A stretch of DNA of 5,808 nucleotides, from positions 1 to 5,808 of the forward strand of contig JAFZCF010000140.1 of assembly GCA_017552165.1 (NCBI GenBank). The letters are read 5' to 3'. A program made the position numbers and the translations under genes. Shown piece by piece: positions 1-5,808 of this stretch. The number at the start of each line of letters is the position of its first letter. The first letter of the stretch is position 1. The notes below the pieces were generated by a model. The model searched no databases. It saw only the letters and a program-made list of their open reading frames with translations, and was not told the DNA's origin. The stretch comes from Clostridia bacterium. Its GTDB lineage: Bacteria > Bacillota_A > Clostridia > Oscillospirales > CAG-272.

Positions 1-4
1 GCAT

Positions 5-10
5 GGAGGT
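5..10 (+). promoter_or_regulatory. Ribosome binding site of the lipoprotein gene
   Basis: GGAGGT is a near-perfect Shine-Dalgarno sequence 5 nt before the ATG at 16. It decides the start in favour of this ATG over the TTG immediately upstream. Confidence 0.85.
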
Positions 11-15
11 AATTG

Positions 16-924
16 ATGAAAAAGATTGTTGCATTCTTGGTATTGCTCATTGCAATGACAACCACGCTTGTTTCCTGTATGAACACTGCCGCTGTTGGTC
101 CTCTCGAAGATTCAACTGTTACATTGAATCCAAGTATTGATTCTAACAGCGCCCGGTCAGAGACATCAGATGTGGCGGCAGAATCAAAAGACGTTCCTGA
201 GGAGGTAGAAGGAAAGCACATAAAAGATGAGTACTGGAGCAACATTTCAATATACGGCAAAACTGCATCCGCGACGAAAATAACGAAAGAACGTCTCGAT
301 TCGTTGGATAAAGAAAGCACGATTACGGTTTTTGTTGCGGCGCAAAGCGCAAATATCCCGGAAAGCGTTCTGAAAGTACATAAAGAATTTCTCGCACAAA
401 AGACCGATCTGCTTTGCGAGTTGACCGCTGAAAAAGCCGGCATCACGAAGGAGCAGGCGTACGATTACCTTGTGACCGGCAGTTGGAAATACAGAGATAC
501 GGTCATTCCGGACAATAAGTTCGATGGAATGAGCCAGGAGGAAATAGATGCGTACATGGCGCAACGCCCGCCGCAGGACGTCCTTGAAGCGCGCGACGCC
601 GTAGTCGAATCGGCGAAATACCAAAATGGTATCCGCGAAATATATTCCGACGGGATCAAGTATCTTTCATGGATAAGCGCGTCGGATTTAATTTCTGTTA
701 AAAATCTGTATGGAAAAGTTTCAGCATTGTTCGGTGAGGGAGTGGGGGTTTTAGCCGACATAAAGGATGAACGGTATGCAGCGGCGTTGACTTATCTACA
801 GGCCGTATGTGTTGTCCGTGCCGATGCGGGAACAATCTCAGGCGTGTTTGATAAACTCAAACAAAACGGTTTTGCGGTATACTTTGTTAGTGATGAGCCG
901 CTGTTGACCGAGGTGCTTGGGTAA
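16..924 (+). CDS. Putative secreted lipoprotein of unknown function
   Basis: This is a 302-residue protein that I do not recognise. It opens with a typical lipoprotein signal peptide: basic MKK, a hydrophobic stretch (about residues 4-14), and a lipobox LVSC ending at Cys21. It is therefore predicted to be lipid-anchored on the outer face of the membrane. Residues 22 to about 60 are Ser/Thr/Glu/Asp-rich and low in complexity, like a linker. The rest (about 70-302) is a mixed alpha/beta-looking soluble region with no motif I can assign. The ATG at 16 is preferred because GGAGGT at 5-10 lies 5 nt before it. The TTG at 13 would leave only 2 nt. Any promoter lies outside the window. The gene is clearly lower in G+C (sampled lines about 47-48%) than its neighbours and uses more A/T-ending codons, which may indicate acquisition or different constraint. 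It is convergent with the cyclophilin operon and shares its terminator. That it is a real gene is likely; its function is open. Confidence 0.85.
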   Translation: MKKIVAFLVLLIAMTTTLVSCMNTAAVGPLEDSTVTLNPSIDSNSARSETSDVAAESKDVPEEVEGKHIKDEYWSNISIYGKTASATKITKERLDSLDKESTITVFVAAQSANIPESVLKVHKEFLAQKTDLLCELTAEKAGITKEQAYDYLVTGSWKYRDTVIPDNKFDGMSQEEIDAYMAQRPPQDVLEARDAVVESAKYQNGIREIYSDGIKYLSWISASDLISVKNLYGKVSALFGEGVGVLADIKDERYAAALTYLQAVCVVRADAGTISGVFDKLKQNGFAVYFVSDEPLLTEVLG

Positions 925-1134
925 GACGTTCGGTTTTTTCATTGGCCAGTCTTTCGACGAATCCGTATTTCTCGGAAAATAAAAGGGTGTCTGAAAAACT
1001 CAGGCCGGCGCATATCGCGCCGGTGTGGGGTTTGTTCATGTCATGCTATGCTGTTTTTATAACTTCAAAGGTTTCATCGCTTATGTATGACGTGCTCAAT
1101 GCGGCGGCGCCGGGAGAAGATAAAAAGCAATATG
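925..1134. other. Gene-free gap with one imperfect hairpin
   Basis: Between the lipoprotein stop and the shared terminator I see no convincing gene. An open frame starting with TTG at 942 runs through the gap, but it has no Shine-Dalgarno sequence, runs straight through the terminator stem and into the end of the opposing gene, and resembles no known family. The only structure is an inverted repeat: CCGGCGC at 1005-1011 and GCGCCGG at 1017-1023 around a 5-nt loop, with weaker pairing extending to about 996 and 1033. No T-run follows directly on the plus strand. It may be a processed or decayed 3' element, or nothing functional. Confidence 0.5.
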
Positions 1135-1164
1135 AAAAGGCCGGGACAGCGTCCCGGCTTTTTT
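1135..1164. terminator. Bidirectional intrinsic terminator between convergent genes
   Basis: A perfect 8-bp stem (GCCGGGAC at 1140-1147, GTCCCGGC at 1151-1158) with a 3-nt loop is followed by six T on the plus strand (1159-1164) and preceded by AAAA (1135-1138), which becomes a T-run on the minus strand. It can stop the lipoprotein transcript from the left and the aspartokinase-cyclophilin transcript from the right. The minus-strand T-run is shorter, so leftward termination may be weaker. Confidence 0.88.
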
Positions 1165-1177
1165 CAATGTTAACATG

Positions 1178-1810
1178 TTATTCAGCCGTCACGAAGAGGA
1201 CTTTTACCATTACCTGATCGGTGAGCGGTCTGTCGTTCGCGCCCGTCGGGGTCACGGCGATCCTGTCCACCGCGTCCATGCCGGAGATCACCCTGCCGAA
1301 GGCGGCGTACTGACCGTCAAGCCACGCGGCGTCCCCGTGACAGATGAAAAACTGACTCGACGCGCTGTCCATGCTTTTTGCGCGCGCCATGGATACCACG
1401 CCGCGGACGTGCTTGAGGTCGTTCTGCACGCCGTTTGCCGAAAATTCGCCTTTTATCTGCGGCACGGACGTCGCGCCCTGGCCGCCCTGTATCATGAAGT
1501 TCTCGATGACCCGGTGGAAGATCGTACCGTCGTAATAATGCCGCGCGACGAGACTTTTGAAGTTCGCGACGGTTATCGGGGCGATATCGGGATACAGCTC
1601 GATGATTATATTCCCCGCCGAGGTCATGATGAGCACCGTGTCGGTCTCGGCCTCTGTCGTGCGATATACCTTGTCGCCGACCGTGAACTCCGCCGTTTCG
1701 GTCTCAACGCCGCCGGACGTGCCGCCGTTCGCGCCGCCGCCGGCTGCGCAGGATAAGGTGAGCGCCAGTATCGCCGCGAGAAACGCGGCCGCGATAATTC
1801 TCTTTATCAT
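1178..1810 (-). CDS. Cyclophilin-type peptidyl-prolyl cis-trans isomerase, lipoprotein
   Basis: The predicted enzyme catalyses cis-trans isomerisation of X-Pro bonds in exported proteins while anchored outside the membrane. The 210-residue product has a signal peptide (basic MIKR, hydrophobic core) and lipobox LTLSC with lipidated Cys21, a Gly/Thr-rich linker (about 22-55), and one full cyclophilin domain (about 58-208). Family motifs are intact: FHRVI with catalytic Arg100, FMIQGG (105-110), SMARA (140-144), SSQFFI (151-156) and WLDGQYAAFGRV (163-174). By alignment to human CypA from memory, Arg100, Phe105, Met106, Gln108 and Phe155 match Arg55, Phe60, Met61, Gln63 and Phe113. Trp163 matches CypA Trp121, a position that is Phe in E. 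coli PpiB. The ATG lies 3 nt after the aspartokinase stop, and AAAGGA (1821-1826 on this strand) serves as ribosome site inside the upstream gene, so the two are co-transcribed and probably translationally coupled. Family assignment is firm; native substrates are unknown. Confidence 0.95.
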   Translation of the reverse strand: MIKRIIAAAFLAAILALTLSCAAGGGANGGTSGGVETETAEFTVGDKVYRTTEAETDTVLIMTSAGNIIIELYPDIAPITVANFKSLVARHYYDGTIFHRVIENFMIQGGQGATSVPQIKGEFSANGVQNDLKHVRGVVSMARAKSMDSASSQFFICHGDAAWLDGQYAAFGRVISGMDAVDRIAVTPTGANDRPLTDQVMVKVLFVTAE

Positions 1811-1813
1811 TTG

Positions 1814-3142
1814 TCACTGTTCCTTTGCGAATTCGTTGTAGATCGCCGTGACGGCCTTTTCAAAATCGTCGTCGCTGACGCCGATTATGACGTTCATCTC
1901 GTCGGAGCCCTGGTCTATCATCCTGATGTTGACCCCCGCCCCGGCGACCGAGCCGATTATGCGGGCGGCGGTGCCCTTTGCGCGGACCATGTTCCTGCCG
2001 ACCACGGCGATGAGCGAAATGCCGTCCTCTATCGAGACGGCGTCCGGCTCCACGACCGTGCAGATAGTGTTGAGCACGAGCTCCCTGACGGGGGCGATGC
2101 TCGCCGTCTCTATGACGACCGACATCGTGTCGATGCCCGAGGGGAGATGCTCGCAGGTCAGGCCGTTGTTCTCGAGTACCGAGAGCACTTTTCTGATGAA
2201 GCCGACCTCGCTGTTCATGCGGTCCTTTTCGACGCAGATGACCGAAAATCCGTGACGCCCCGCGATCCCCGTAATGACGCTGCCCTCGCCCGGCTTGCAC
2301 TCCGGGACTATGAACGTGCCCTTGTCCTCCGGGCGGTTGGTGTTCCTGATGTTTATCGGTATGCCGACCGTGCGGACGGGGAAGACGGCGTCCTCGTGGA
2401 GGACGGTCGCGCCCATGTAGGAGAGCTCTCTCAGCTCGCGGTAGGTGATCTTGTCGATCGTTCCGGGATTCTTGACGATCCTCGGGTCGGCGGTGAGGAA
2501 GCCCGACACGTCGGTCCAGTTTTCGTAGAGATCGCTGCCGGACACGCTCGCGACGATTGAGCCCGTGAAGTCCGACCCGCCGCGGGAGAAGGTGCGGACC
2601 GTGCCGTTCGGCATAGCGCCGTAAAAGCCGGGGATGACGGCCCTCTCGTGCCTGCGGAGGCGGTCTGACATTATCTTTTCGGTTTTGCGCTCGTCAAACG
2701 TGCCGTCGTCGCGGAACATGACGACGTCGAAGGCGTCGATGAAGTCGTATCCGAGATAGGCGGCGAGTATCTTCCCGTTGAGATATTCCCCGCGGGAGGC
2801 GGCGTAGTCGCGGCCGCTCATGTGGAGCATCGCGCTGCGGATGTTCTCGTATTCCTGCGCCAGCGAGAGGTCGAGGCCGAGGTCGGCGATTATACCGTCA
2901 AAGCGCTCGGTGATCTTTTTGAAAAGCGCGTCGAAGGCCTCTCTGTCGCGGGCGACCTCGTAGCATTTGTAAAGCATGTCGGTCACCTTCACGTCGCCGG
3001 AGGAACGCTTTCCAGGCGCCGACGGGATGACGTATTTTCTTGTTTCGTCGGAGAGGACTATGTCCCTCACCTTGCGGAAATGCTCCGCGTCGGCGAGCGA
3101 GCTCCCCCCGAATTTTACCGTTTTCTTTCTGTATTCGCTCAT
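1814..3142 (-). CDS. lysC: Monofunctional aspartate kinase with two ACT domains
   Basis: Aspartokinase phosphorylates L-aspartate with ATP to give 4-phospho-L-aspartate, the first step toward lysine/diaminopimelate, threonine and methionine, in the cytoplasm. The 442-residue protein has the normal length for the monofunctional class and no homoserine dehydrogenase fusion. The amino-acid-kinase domain (about 7-290) shows VKFGGSS (9-15), SAPGKR (41-46), RGEYLNGK (117-124), RGGSDFTG (187-194), WTDVSGFLTADPR (209-221) and MGATVLHEDAVFPV (243-256). Two ACT domains follow (about 298-365 and 374-440). The stretch with HLPSGIDTMSVVI (332-344) resembles clostridial and YclM/LysC-III-type enzymes, which are usually feedback-inhibited by lysine, alone or with threonine. 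The effector here is inferred, not seen. The ATG at 3142 starts just before the first motif. AGGG at 3150-3153 gives a 7-nt spacing, with AGGA also present closer in. It is the first gene of an operon with the downstream cyclophilin and is driven by a near-consensus promoter. The symbol lysC is used generically, as the paralogue type cannot be settled. Confidence 0.96.
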   Translation of the reverse strand: MSEYRKKTVKFGGSSLADAEHFRKVRDIVLSDETRKYVIPSAPGKRSSGDVKVTDMLYKCYEVARDREAFDALFKKITERFDGIIADLGLDLSLAQEYENIRSAMLHMSGRDYAASRGEYLNGKILAAYLGYDFIDAFDVVMFRDDGTFDERKTEKIMSDRLRRHERAVIPGFYGAMPNGTVRTFSRGGSDFTGSIVASVSGSDLYENWTDVSGFLTADPRIVKNPGTIDKITYRELRELSYMGATVLHEDAVFPVRTVGIPINIRNTNRPEDKGTFIVPECKPGEGSVITGIAGRHGFSVICVEKDRMNSEVGFIRKVLSVLENNGLTCEHLPSGIDTMSVVIETASIAPVRELVLNTICTVVEPDAVSIEDGISLIAVVGRNMVRAKGTAARIIGSVAGAGVNIRMIDQGSDEMNVIIGVSDDDFEKAVTAIYNEFAKEQ

Positions 3143-3174
3143 TTTCCTGCCCTGAAAAAAGAAACTAACACTCT

Positions 3175-3203
3175 ATTATACCGCATTCCGCCGGAAAAGT
3201 CAA
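3175..3203 (-). promoter_or_regulatory. Sigma-A-type promoter of the aspartokinase operon
   Basis: On the minus strand a -35 box TTGACT (3198-3203) is separated by exactly 17 nt from a perfect -10 box TATAAT (3175-3180). Transcription should start near 3168, leaving a leader of only about 25 nt before the ATG at 3142. That is too short for a lysine riboswitch or T-box. Confidence 0.9.
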
Positions 3204-3242
3204 TCGCGCCCGCCGGCGATGGGGAGGAGGCGTTTCTTTTTG

Positions 3243-3271
3243 TTGACAAACGATACATTTTGTGATAAAAT
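3243..3271 (+). promoter_or_regulatory. Sigma-A-type promoter of the DeoR-family gene
   Basis: A perfect -35 box TTGACA (3243-3248) is followed after 17 nt by TAAAAT (3266-3271), a 5-of-6 match to the -10 consensus, with an extended -10 TG at 3263-3264. The start site should lie near 3278, giving a leader of roughly 37 nt before the ATG at 3315. This position rules out the upstream in-frame start codons for the regulator. Confidence 0.88.
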
Positions 3272-3273
3272 GT
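3255..3273. promoter_or_regulatory. Candidate operator: perfect 7-5-7 inverted repeat
   Basis: ACATTTT (3255-3261) and AAAATGT (3267-3273) form a perfect inverted repeat around GTGAT. It covers the end of the spacer and the whole -10 box of the rightward promoter, the classic place for a repressor to block polymerase. DeoR-family proteins commonly regulate themselves, so the product of the gene directly downstream is the likely ligand; this is inference. The repeat is A/T-rich in otherwise G+C-rich DNA and has no T-run after it, so it does not look like a terminator. Confidence 0.6.
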
Positions 3274-3314
3274 TAAAAACAGAGAAAAAGCACATTGGGC
3301 AGGGCACAAGGGGC

Positions 3315-4082
3315 ATGAAGGAACAGAGACAGGAAGAGCTGCTTGATTTCATCAATTCAAAGCCGTACACGTCGTACGCCGAGATCGCGGAACGTTTTGC
3401 CGGCACGTCGCTCATGACGCTCAGGCGGGACGTCGAGAGCCTGGCGAAGGAAGGCAAGACCGTCCGCGTCAGGGGCGGGGTCAAGGCGATAAACTACGTC
3501 ATGAGGTCGGCTGACGCGACGTTTTACGAGCGTTCGCAGGTCAACAGGGAGGCGAAGGAGCGCATCGCGCGCGCCGCGCTCGGGCTCGTCGAGCCGGGGC
3601 GGACGTACTATTTCGACTCCGGCACGACCGTTTTCCGCATGGCGGAGCTCATGGACGACGTCAGATGCTGGGTCTATACCTCCGGGCTGACGACGGCGAC
3701 CGCCCTGCTTAAAAACTCCGACACGCGGGTGAGCATCGTCGGCGGCCTCGTGAGCCCCGACAACATAACCTCATCGGGCGAGGACGCGATAAGGACGGTC
3801 AGCGGAGTGTCCTTTGACACGGCGTTCATCGTGCCCTCCGGGGTGGTGGCTCCCGACGGATTTTCCTGCGGGAACTATCATTTCGCCGAGCTCAAACGCG
3901 CGGCGGCGAAGCGCTCAAAACTGACGGTCCTGCTCGCCGACGACGGCAAGATCGGCGCGCCGTTCCCGTTTCACCTTTTCGATTTCGCGGAGGTCGACAT
4001 ACTGATAACCTCCTGCCGGAACCTGCCGCGGGAGGTCAGACGGTGCTGCGCCTCGGCGGGAGTGGAGATCATTACGGTATAA
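3315..4082 (+). CDS. DeoR-family transcriptional regulator
   Basis: This is a 255-residue DNA-binding regulator of normal family length. The N-terminal winged helix-turn-helix (about 5-58) carries the DeoR pattern: RQEELLDFI, YAEIAERF, then recognition helix SLMTLRRDVESLAKEGK and the wing VRVRGGVKA. The C-terminal DeoRC sugar-phosphate sensor (about 74-240) has FDSGTT (100-105), IVGGLV (141-146), FDTAFIVPSGV (167-177) and the closing ELK...LLADDGKIG block (192-214). Family members usually repress sugar or nucleoside catabolic genes and release DNA on binding a phosphorylated sugar; the ligand here cannot be told. The ATG at 3315 is chosen because the promoter -10 box at 3266-3271 lies inside the longer in-frame extension, and because homology begins here. 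The ribosome site is unclear: AAGGGG is 1 nt from the ATG and AGGG at 3301-3304 is 10 nt away. The gene is single, divergent from the aspartokinase operon and closed by its own terminator, with no catabolic partner beside it. Confidence 0.94.
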   Translation: MKEQRQEELLDFINSKPYTSYAEIAERFAGTSLMTLRRDVESLAKEGKTVRVRGGVKAINYVMRSADATFYERSQVNREAKERIARAALGLVEPGRTYYFDSGTTVFRMAELMDDVRCWVYTSGLTTATALLKNSDTRVSIVGGLVSPDNITSSGEDAIRTVSGVSFDTAFIVPSGVVAPDGFSCGNYHFAELKRAAAKRSKLTVLLADDGKIGAPFPFHLFDFAEVDILITSCRNLPREVRRCCASAGVEIITV

Positions 4083-4128
4083 AAAACAGAGCCGGAGGGC
4101 GTCGCCCTCCGGCCCGTTTTTTCTTTTT
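4081..4128. terminator. Strong bidirectional intrinsic terminator between deoR-type gene and fhs
   Basis: A perfect 10-bp G+C-rich stem (4091-4100 with 4104-4113) closes a 3-nt loop. On the plus strand it is followed by CCG, then six T, a C and five T. On the minus strand the A-run at 4081-4086 supplies six T four bases after the stem. It serves both the regulator gene (stop 4080-4082, overlapping the A-run) and fhs (stop 4134-4136, about 20 nt from the stem). Confidence 0.93.
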
Positions 4129-4133
4129 AAGCG

Positions 4134-5801
4134 TCAGAAGAGTCCCGAAATGACTCCGTTTTCGTCGACGTCGATGTTCTCCGCCGCCGGCTGTTTCGGG
4201 AGCCCGGGCATGGTGAGGATCTCGCCCGTCAGCGCGACGACGAAGCCCGCTCCGGCCGACACCCTGACCTGTCTCACCGTCACGGTGAAGCCCTCGGGCG
4301 CGCCGAGCTTGAGCGGATCGTCCGAAAAACTGTACTGCGTCTTGGCTATGCACACGGGGAGCGAGCCGAAGCCGTCCTCCTCGAGCTTTGCTATCTGCTT
4401 CTCGGCTGCGGGAGCGACGGAAATGCCGTCTCCTCCGTAAACGCGCCGGACTATCCCGGTTATCTTGTCCTTTATCGGCAGGTCGAGCCCGTACGAGAAT
4501 CTGAAATCGCCGCGCTCCTCTTCGCAGAGCCGCTCGACCTCGCGCGCGAGATCGAGACCGCCCTCGCCGCCTTTTGCCCACACGTCGGAGAGAATCGCCT
4601 TTACGCCGAGCTTTCCGCATTCCTCTATGACGAGGCCTATCTCGGCGTCGGTGTCGGCGGGGAAGCGGTTGACGGCCACGACGCAGGGGAGGCCGTAGAC
4701 ATTTTTGATGTTCGAGACGTGCCGCAGAAGGTTGGGCAGCCCGAGCCGGAGGGCGCCGAGGTCCTCGTTCCCGAGCTCTTTTTTGCTCAGCCCGCCGTGC
4801 ATCTTGAGGGCGCGGACGGTGGCTACGACGACGACGGCGTCGGGCGTGAGGCCGGCCGCGCGGCATTTGATGTCGAGGAATTTCTCGGCTCCGAGATCGG
4901 CTCCGAAGCCCGCCTCGGTCACGGCGTAGTCGCCGAGCGAAAGGGCGGTCTTCGTCGCTATGACGGAGTTGCAGCCGTGCGCGATGTTTGCAAAGGGCCC
5001 GCCGTGGACTATCGCCGGGGTGCCCTCGAGGGTCTGGACGAGATTCGGCTTGAGGGCGTCCTTGAGGAGCGCCGTCATGGCGCCTACGGCGCGGAGATCC
5101 GCGGCCGTCACCGGCTTGTCGTCGTAGGTGTAGCCGACGATGATCCTGCCGAGGCGCTCCTTGAGATCGGATATCGAGGAGGACAGGCAGAAGACCGCCA
5201 TTATCTCCGACGCGACGGTGATGTCAAAGCCGTCCTCGCGCGGGACACCGTTTGCGCGCCCGCCGAGACCGTCGACTATCGACCTCAGCTGTCTGTCGTT
5301 CATATCGACGCATCTGCGCCAGGTAATCTTTTTCGGGTCGATGCCCAGGCGGTTGCCCTGCTGGATATGATTGTCGAGCATGGCGGCGAGCAGGTTGTTC
5401 GCCGCGCCTATCGCGTGAAAGTCGCCGGTGAAATGGAGATTGATGTCCTCCATCGGAACGACCTGGGCGTATCCGCCGCCGGCGGCGCCTCCCTTGAGCC
5501 CGAAAACCGGCCCGAGCGAGGGCTCTCTCAGGGCGACGACGACCTTCCTTCCGAGGCGGGAGAGCCCGTCCGAGAGGCCTATCGTCGTTGTGGTCTTGCC
5601 TTCGCCGGCCGGGGTCGGCGTCATGGCGGTGACGAGGATCAGTTTCCCGTTTCTGCCGCCGTATTTCGCTCCGCAGTCGAGCGGGAGTTTCGCTTTATAT
5701 CTGCCGTAGGGTTCGATGTCGTCGGCGGGTATGCCGAGCTTGGCCGCTATCTCCCCTATCGGGCGCATTTTACAGTTCTGGGCGATCTCAATGTCGGTCA
5801 T
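4134..5801 (-). CDS. fhs: Formate--tetrahydrofolate ligase
   Basis: This enzyme joins formate to tetrahydrofolate at the cost of ATP, giving 10-formyl-THF. It feeds purine and formyl-Met-tRNA synthesis and is a core step of the methyl branch of the Wood-Ljungdahl pathway in acetogens. It acts in the cytoplasm, typically as a tetramer. The 555-residue length is normal and the protein appears complete. Visible motifs are the ATP-binding loop [13 protein letters not shown] (61-73), [20 protein letters not shown] (92-111), [16 protein letters not shown] (121-136), [20 protein letters not shown] (182-201), [10 protein letters not shown] (275-284) with [14 protein letters not shown] (295-308), and [12 protein letters not shown] (326-337). 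The C-terminal part (about 370-555) follows without a break. The start ATG at 5801 fits the usual N-terminus. Only 7 bases upstream are visible, beginning GGA, so the ribosome site may be cut by the window edge. The promoter and any folate-pathway partners (such as folD or fchA) lie outside. The gene alone does not prove acetogenesis, since many clostridia carry it for biosynthesis. Confidence 0.98.
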   Translation of the reverse strand: MTDIEIAQNCKMRPIGEIAAKLGIPADDIEPYGRYKAKLPLDCGAKYGGRNGKLILVTAMTPTPAGEGKTTTTIGLSDGLSRLGRKVVVALREPSLGPVFGLKGGAAGGGYAQVVPMEDINLHFTGDFHAIGAANNLLAAMLDNHIQQGNRLGIDPKKITWRRCVDMNDRQLRSIVDGLGGRANGVPREDGFDITVASEIMAVFCLSSSISDLKERLGRIIVGYTYDDKPVTAADLRAVGAMTALLKDALKPNLVQTLEGTPAIVHGGPFANIAHGCNSVIATKTALSLGDYAVTEAGFGADLGAEKFLDIKCRAAGLTPDAVVVVATVRALKMHGGLSKKELGNEDLGALRLGLPNLLRHVSNIKNVYGLPCVVAVNRFPADTDAEIGLVIEECGKLGVKAILSDVWAKGGEGGLDLAREVERLCEEERGDFRFSYGLDLPIKDKITGIVRRVYGGDGISVAPAAEKQIAKLEEDGFGSLPVCIAKTQYSFSDDPLKLGAPEGFTVTVRQVRVSAGAGFVVALTGEILTMPGLPKQPAAENIDVDENGVISGLF

Positions 5802-5808
5802 GGCGTCC

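Noticed and set aside
247..761. Minus-strand open frames antisense to the lipoprotein gene
   Set aside because: They have no ribosome sites or motifs and overlap each other in different frames. The plus-strand gene has a clear signal peptide and a strong Shine-Dalgarno sequence.
1166..1180. Overlapping palindromes TGTTAACA and TAACATGTTA, sharing AATGTTAA with the candidate operator
   Set aside because: They are short A/T palindromes at the end of the cyclophilin gene, just downstream of both convergent genes. An 8-bp match of low complexity can occur by chance and there is no promoter here to regulate.
942..1217. TTG-started open frame in the gap after the lipoprotein
   Set aside because: It has no ribosome site, reads through the terminator stem and into the end of the cyclophilin gene, and resembles no known protein.
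1175..1756. Plus-strand open frame antisense to the cyclophilin gene
   Set aside because: It is Arg/His/Ala-rich with no domain. The minus strand carries an intact cyclophilin with all catalytic motifs.
1811..2560. Plus-strand open frame antisense to the aspartokinase
   Set aside because: The composition is a skewed shadow (Asp/Arg/Val/Ala-rich) with no ribosome site or motif, and the opposite strand encodes a complete, motif-rich aspartokinase.
3219..3314. N-terminal extension of the DeoR-type protein
   Set aside because: The in-frame starts at 3219 and 3270 lie upstream of or inside the promoter boxes at 3243-3271, and the extension has no family homology.
4072..4866. Long minus-strand open frame overlapping the 3' part of fhs
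   Set aside because: It is an Arg/Pro-rich translation typical of an alternative frame in G+C-rich DNA. It overlaps fhs on the same strand, runs into the terminator and has no family resemblance.
1..5808. CRISPR array, insertion sequence, tRNA/rRNA or toxin-antitoxin pair
   Set aside because: I looked for regularly spaced repeats, terminal inverted repeats, transposase motifs and cloverleaf-like segments, and saw none.

Overview
The window looks like a chromosomal stretch from an anaerobic Firmicutes (Clostridia-type) bacterium. The reasons are the formate-tetrahydrofolate ligase, an aspartokinase whose ACT-domain wording resembles clostridial enzymes, Shine-Dalgarno-led genes, lipoprotein signal peptides of Gram-positive style, and consensus sigma-A promoters. 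Four of the five genes are G+C rich (sampled lines about 58-75%). The first gene is visibly poorer (about 47-48% in sampled lines). The species cannot be named from this sequence.

Layout: (1) 16-924 (+), an unrecognised secreted lipoprotein. (2) 925-1177, a gene-free gap with an imperfect hairpin and a two-way terminator that closes the lipoprotein gene and the opposing operon. (3) 3142-1178 (-), a two-gene operon: a monofunctional aspartokinase, then, 3 nt after its stop, a membrane-anchored cyclophilin-type peptidyl-prolyl isomerase. (4) 3143-3314, a divergent control region with two near-consensus promoters back to back. The rightward promoter overlaps a perfect 7-5-7 inverted repeat that is a good operator candidate. 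(5) 3315-4082 (+), a DeoR-family repressor. (6) 4083-4133, a strong two-way terminator. (7) 5801-4134 (-), fhs, complete, with its upstream region outside the window.

How the parts may work together: the aspartokinase makes the first committed intermediate for the Lys/Thr/Met (and diaminopimelate) pathways in the cytoplasm. The isomerase co-transcribed with it would act outside the membrane, so the pairing looks like an operon of convenience rather than a pathway. The DeoR regulator has no sugar catabolic genes beside it. It probably controls itself through the inverted repeat, and possibly the divergent aspartokinase operon or distant targets. Fhs is a separate one-carbon metabolism unit. 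I found no CRISPR array, mobile element, tRNA, rRNA or clear novel system. The least explained items are the low-G+C lipoprotein and the divergent regulatory region.
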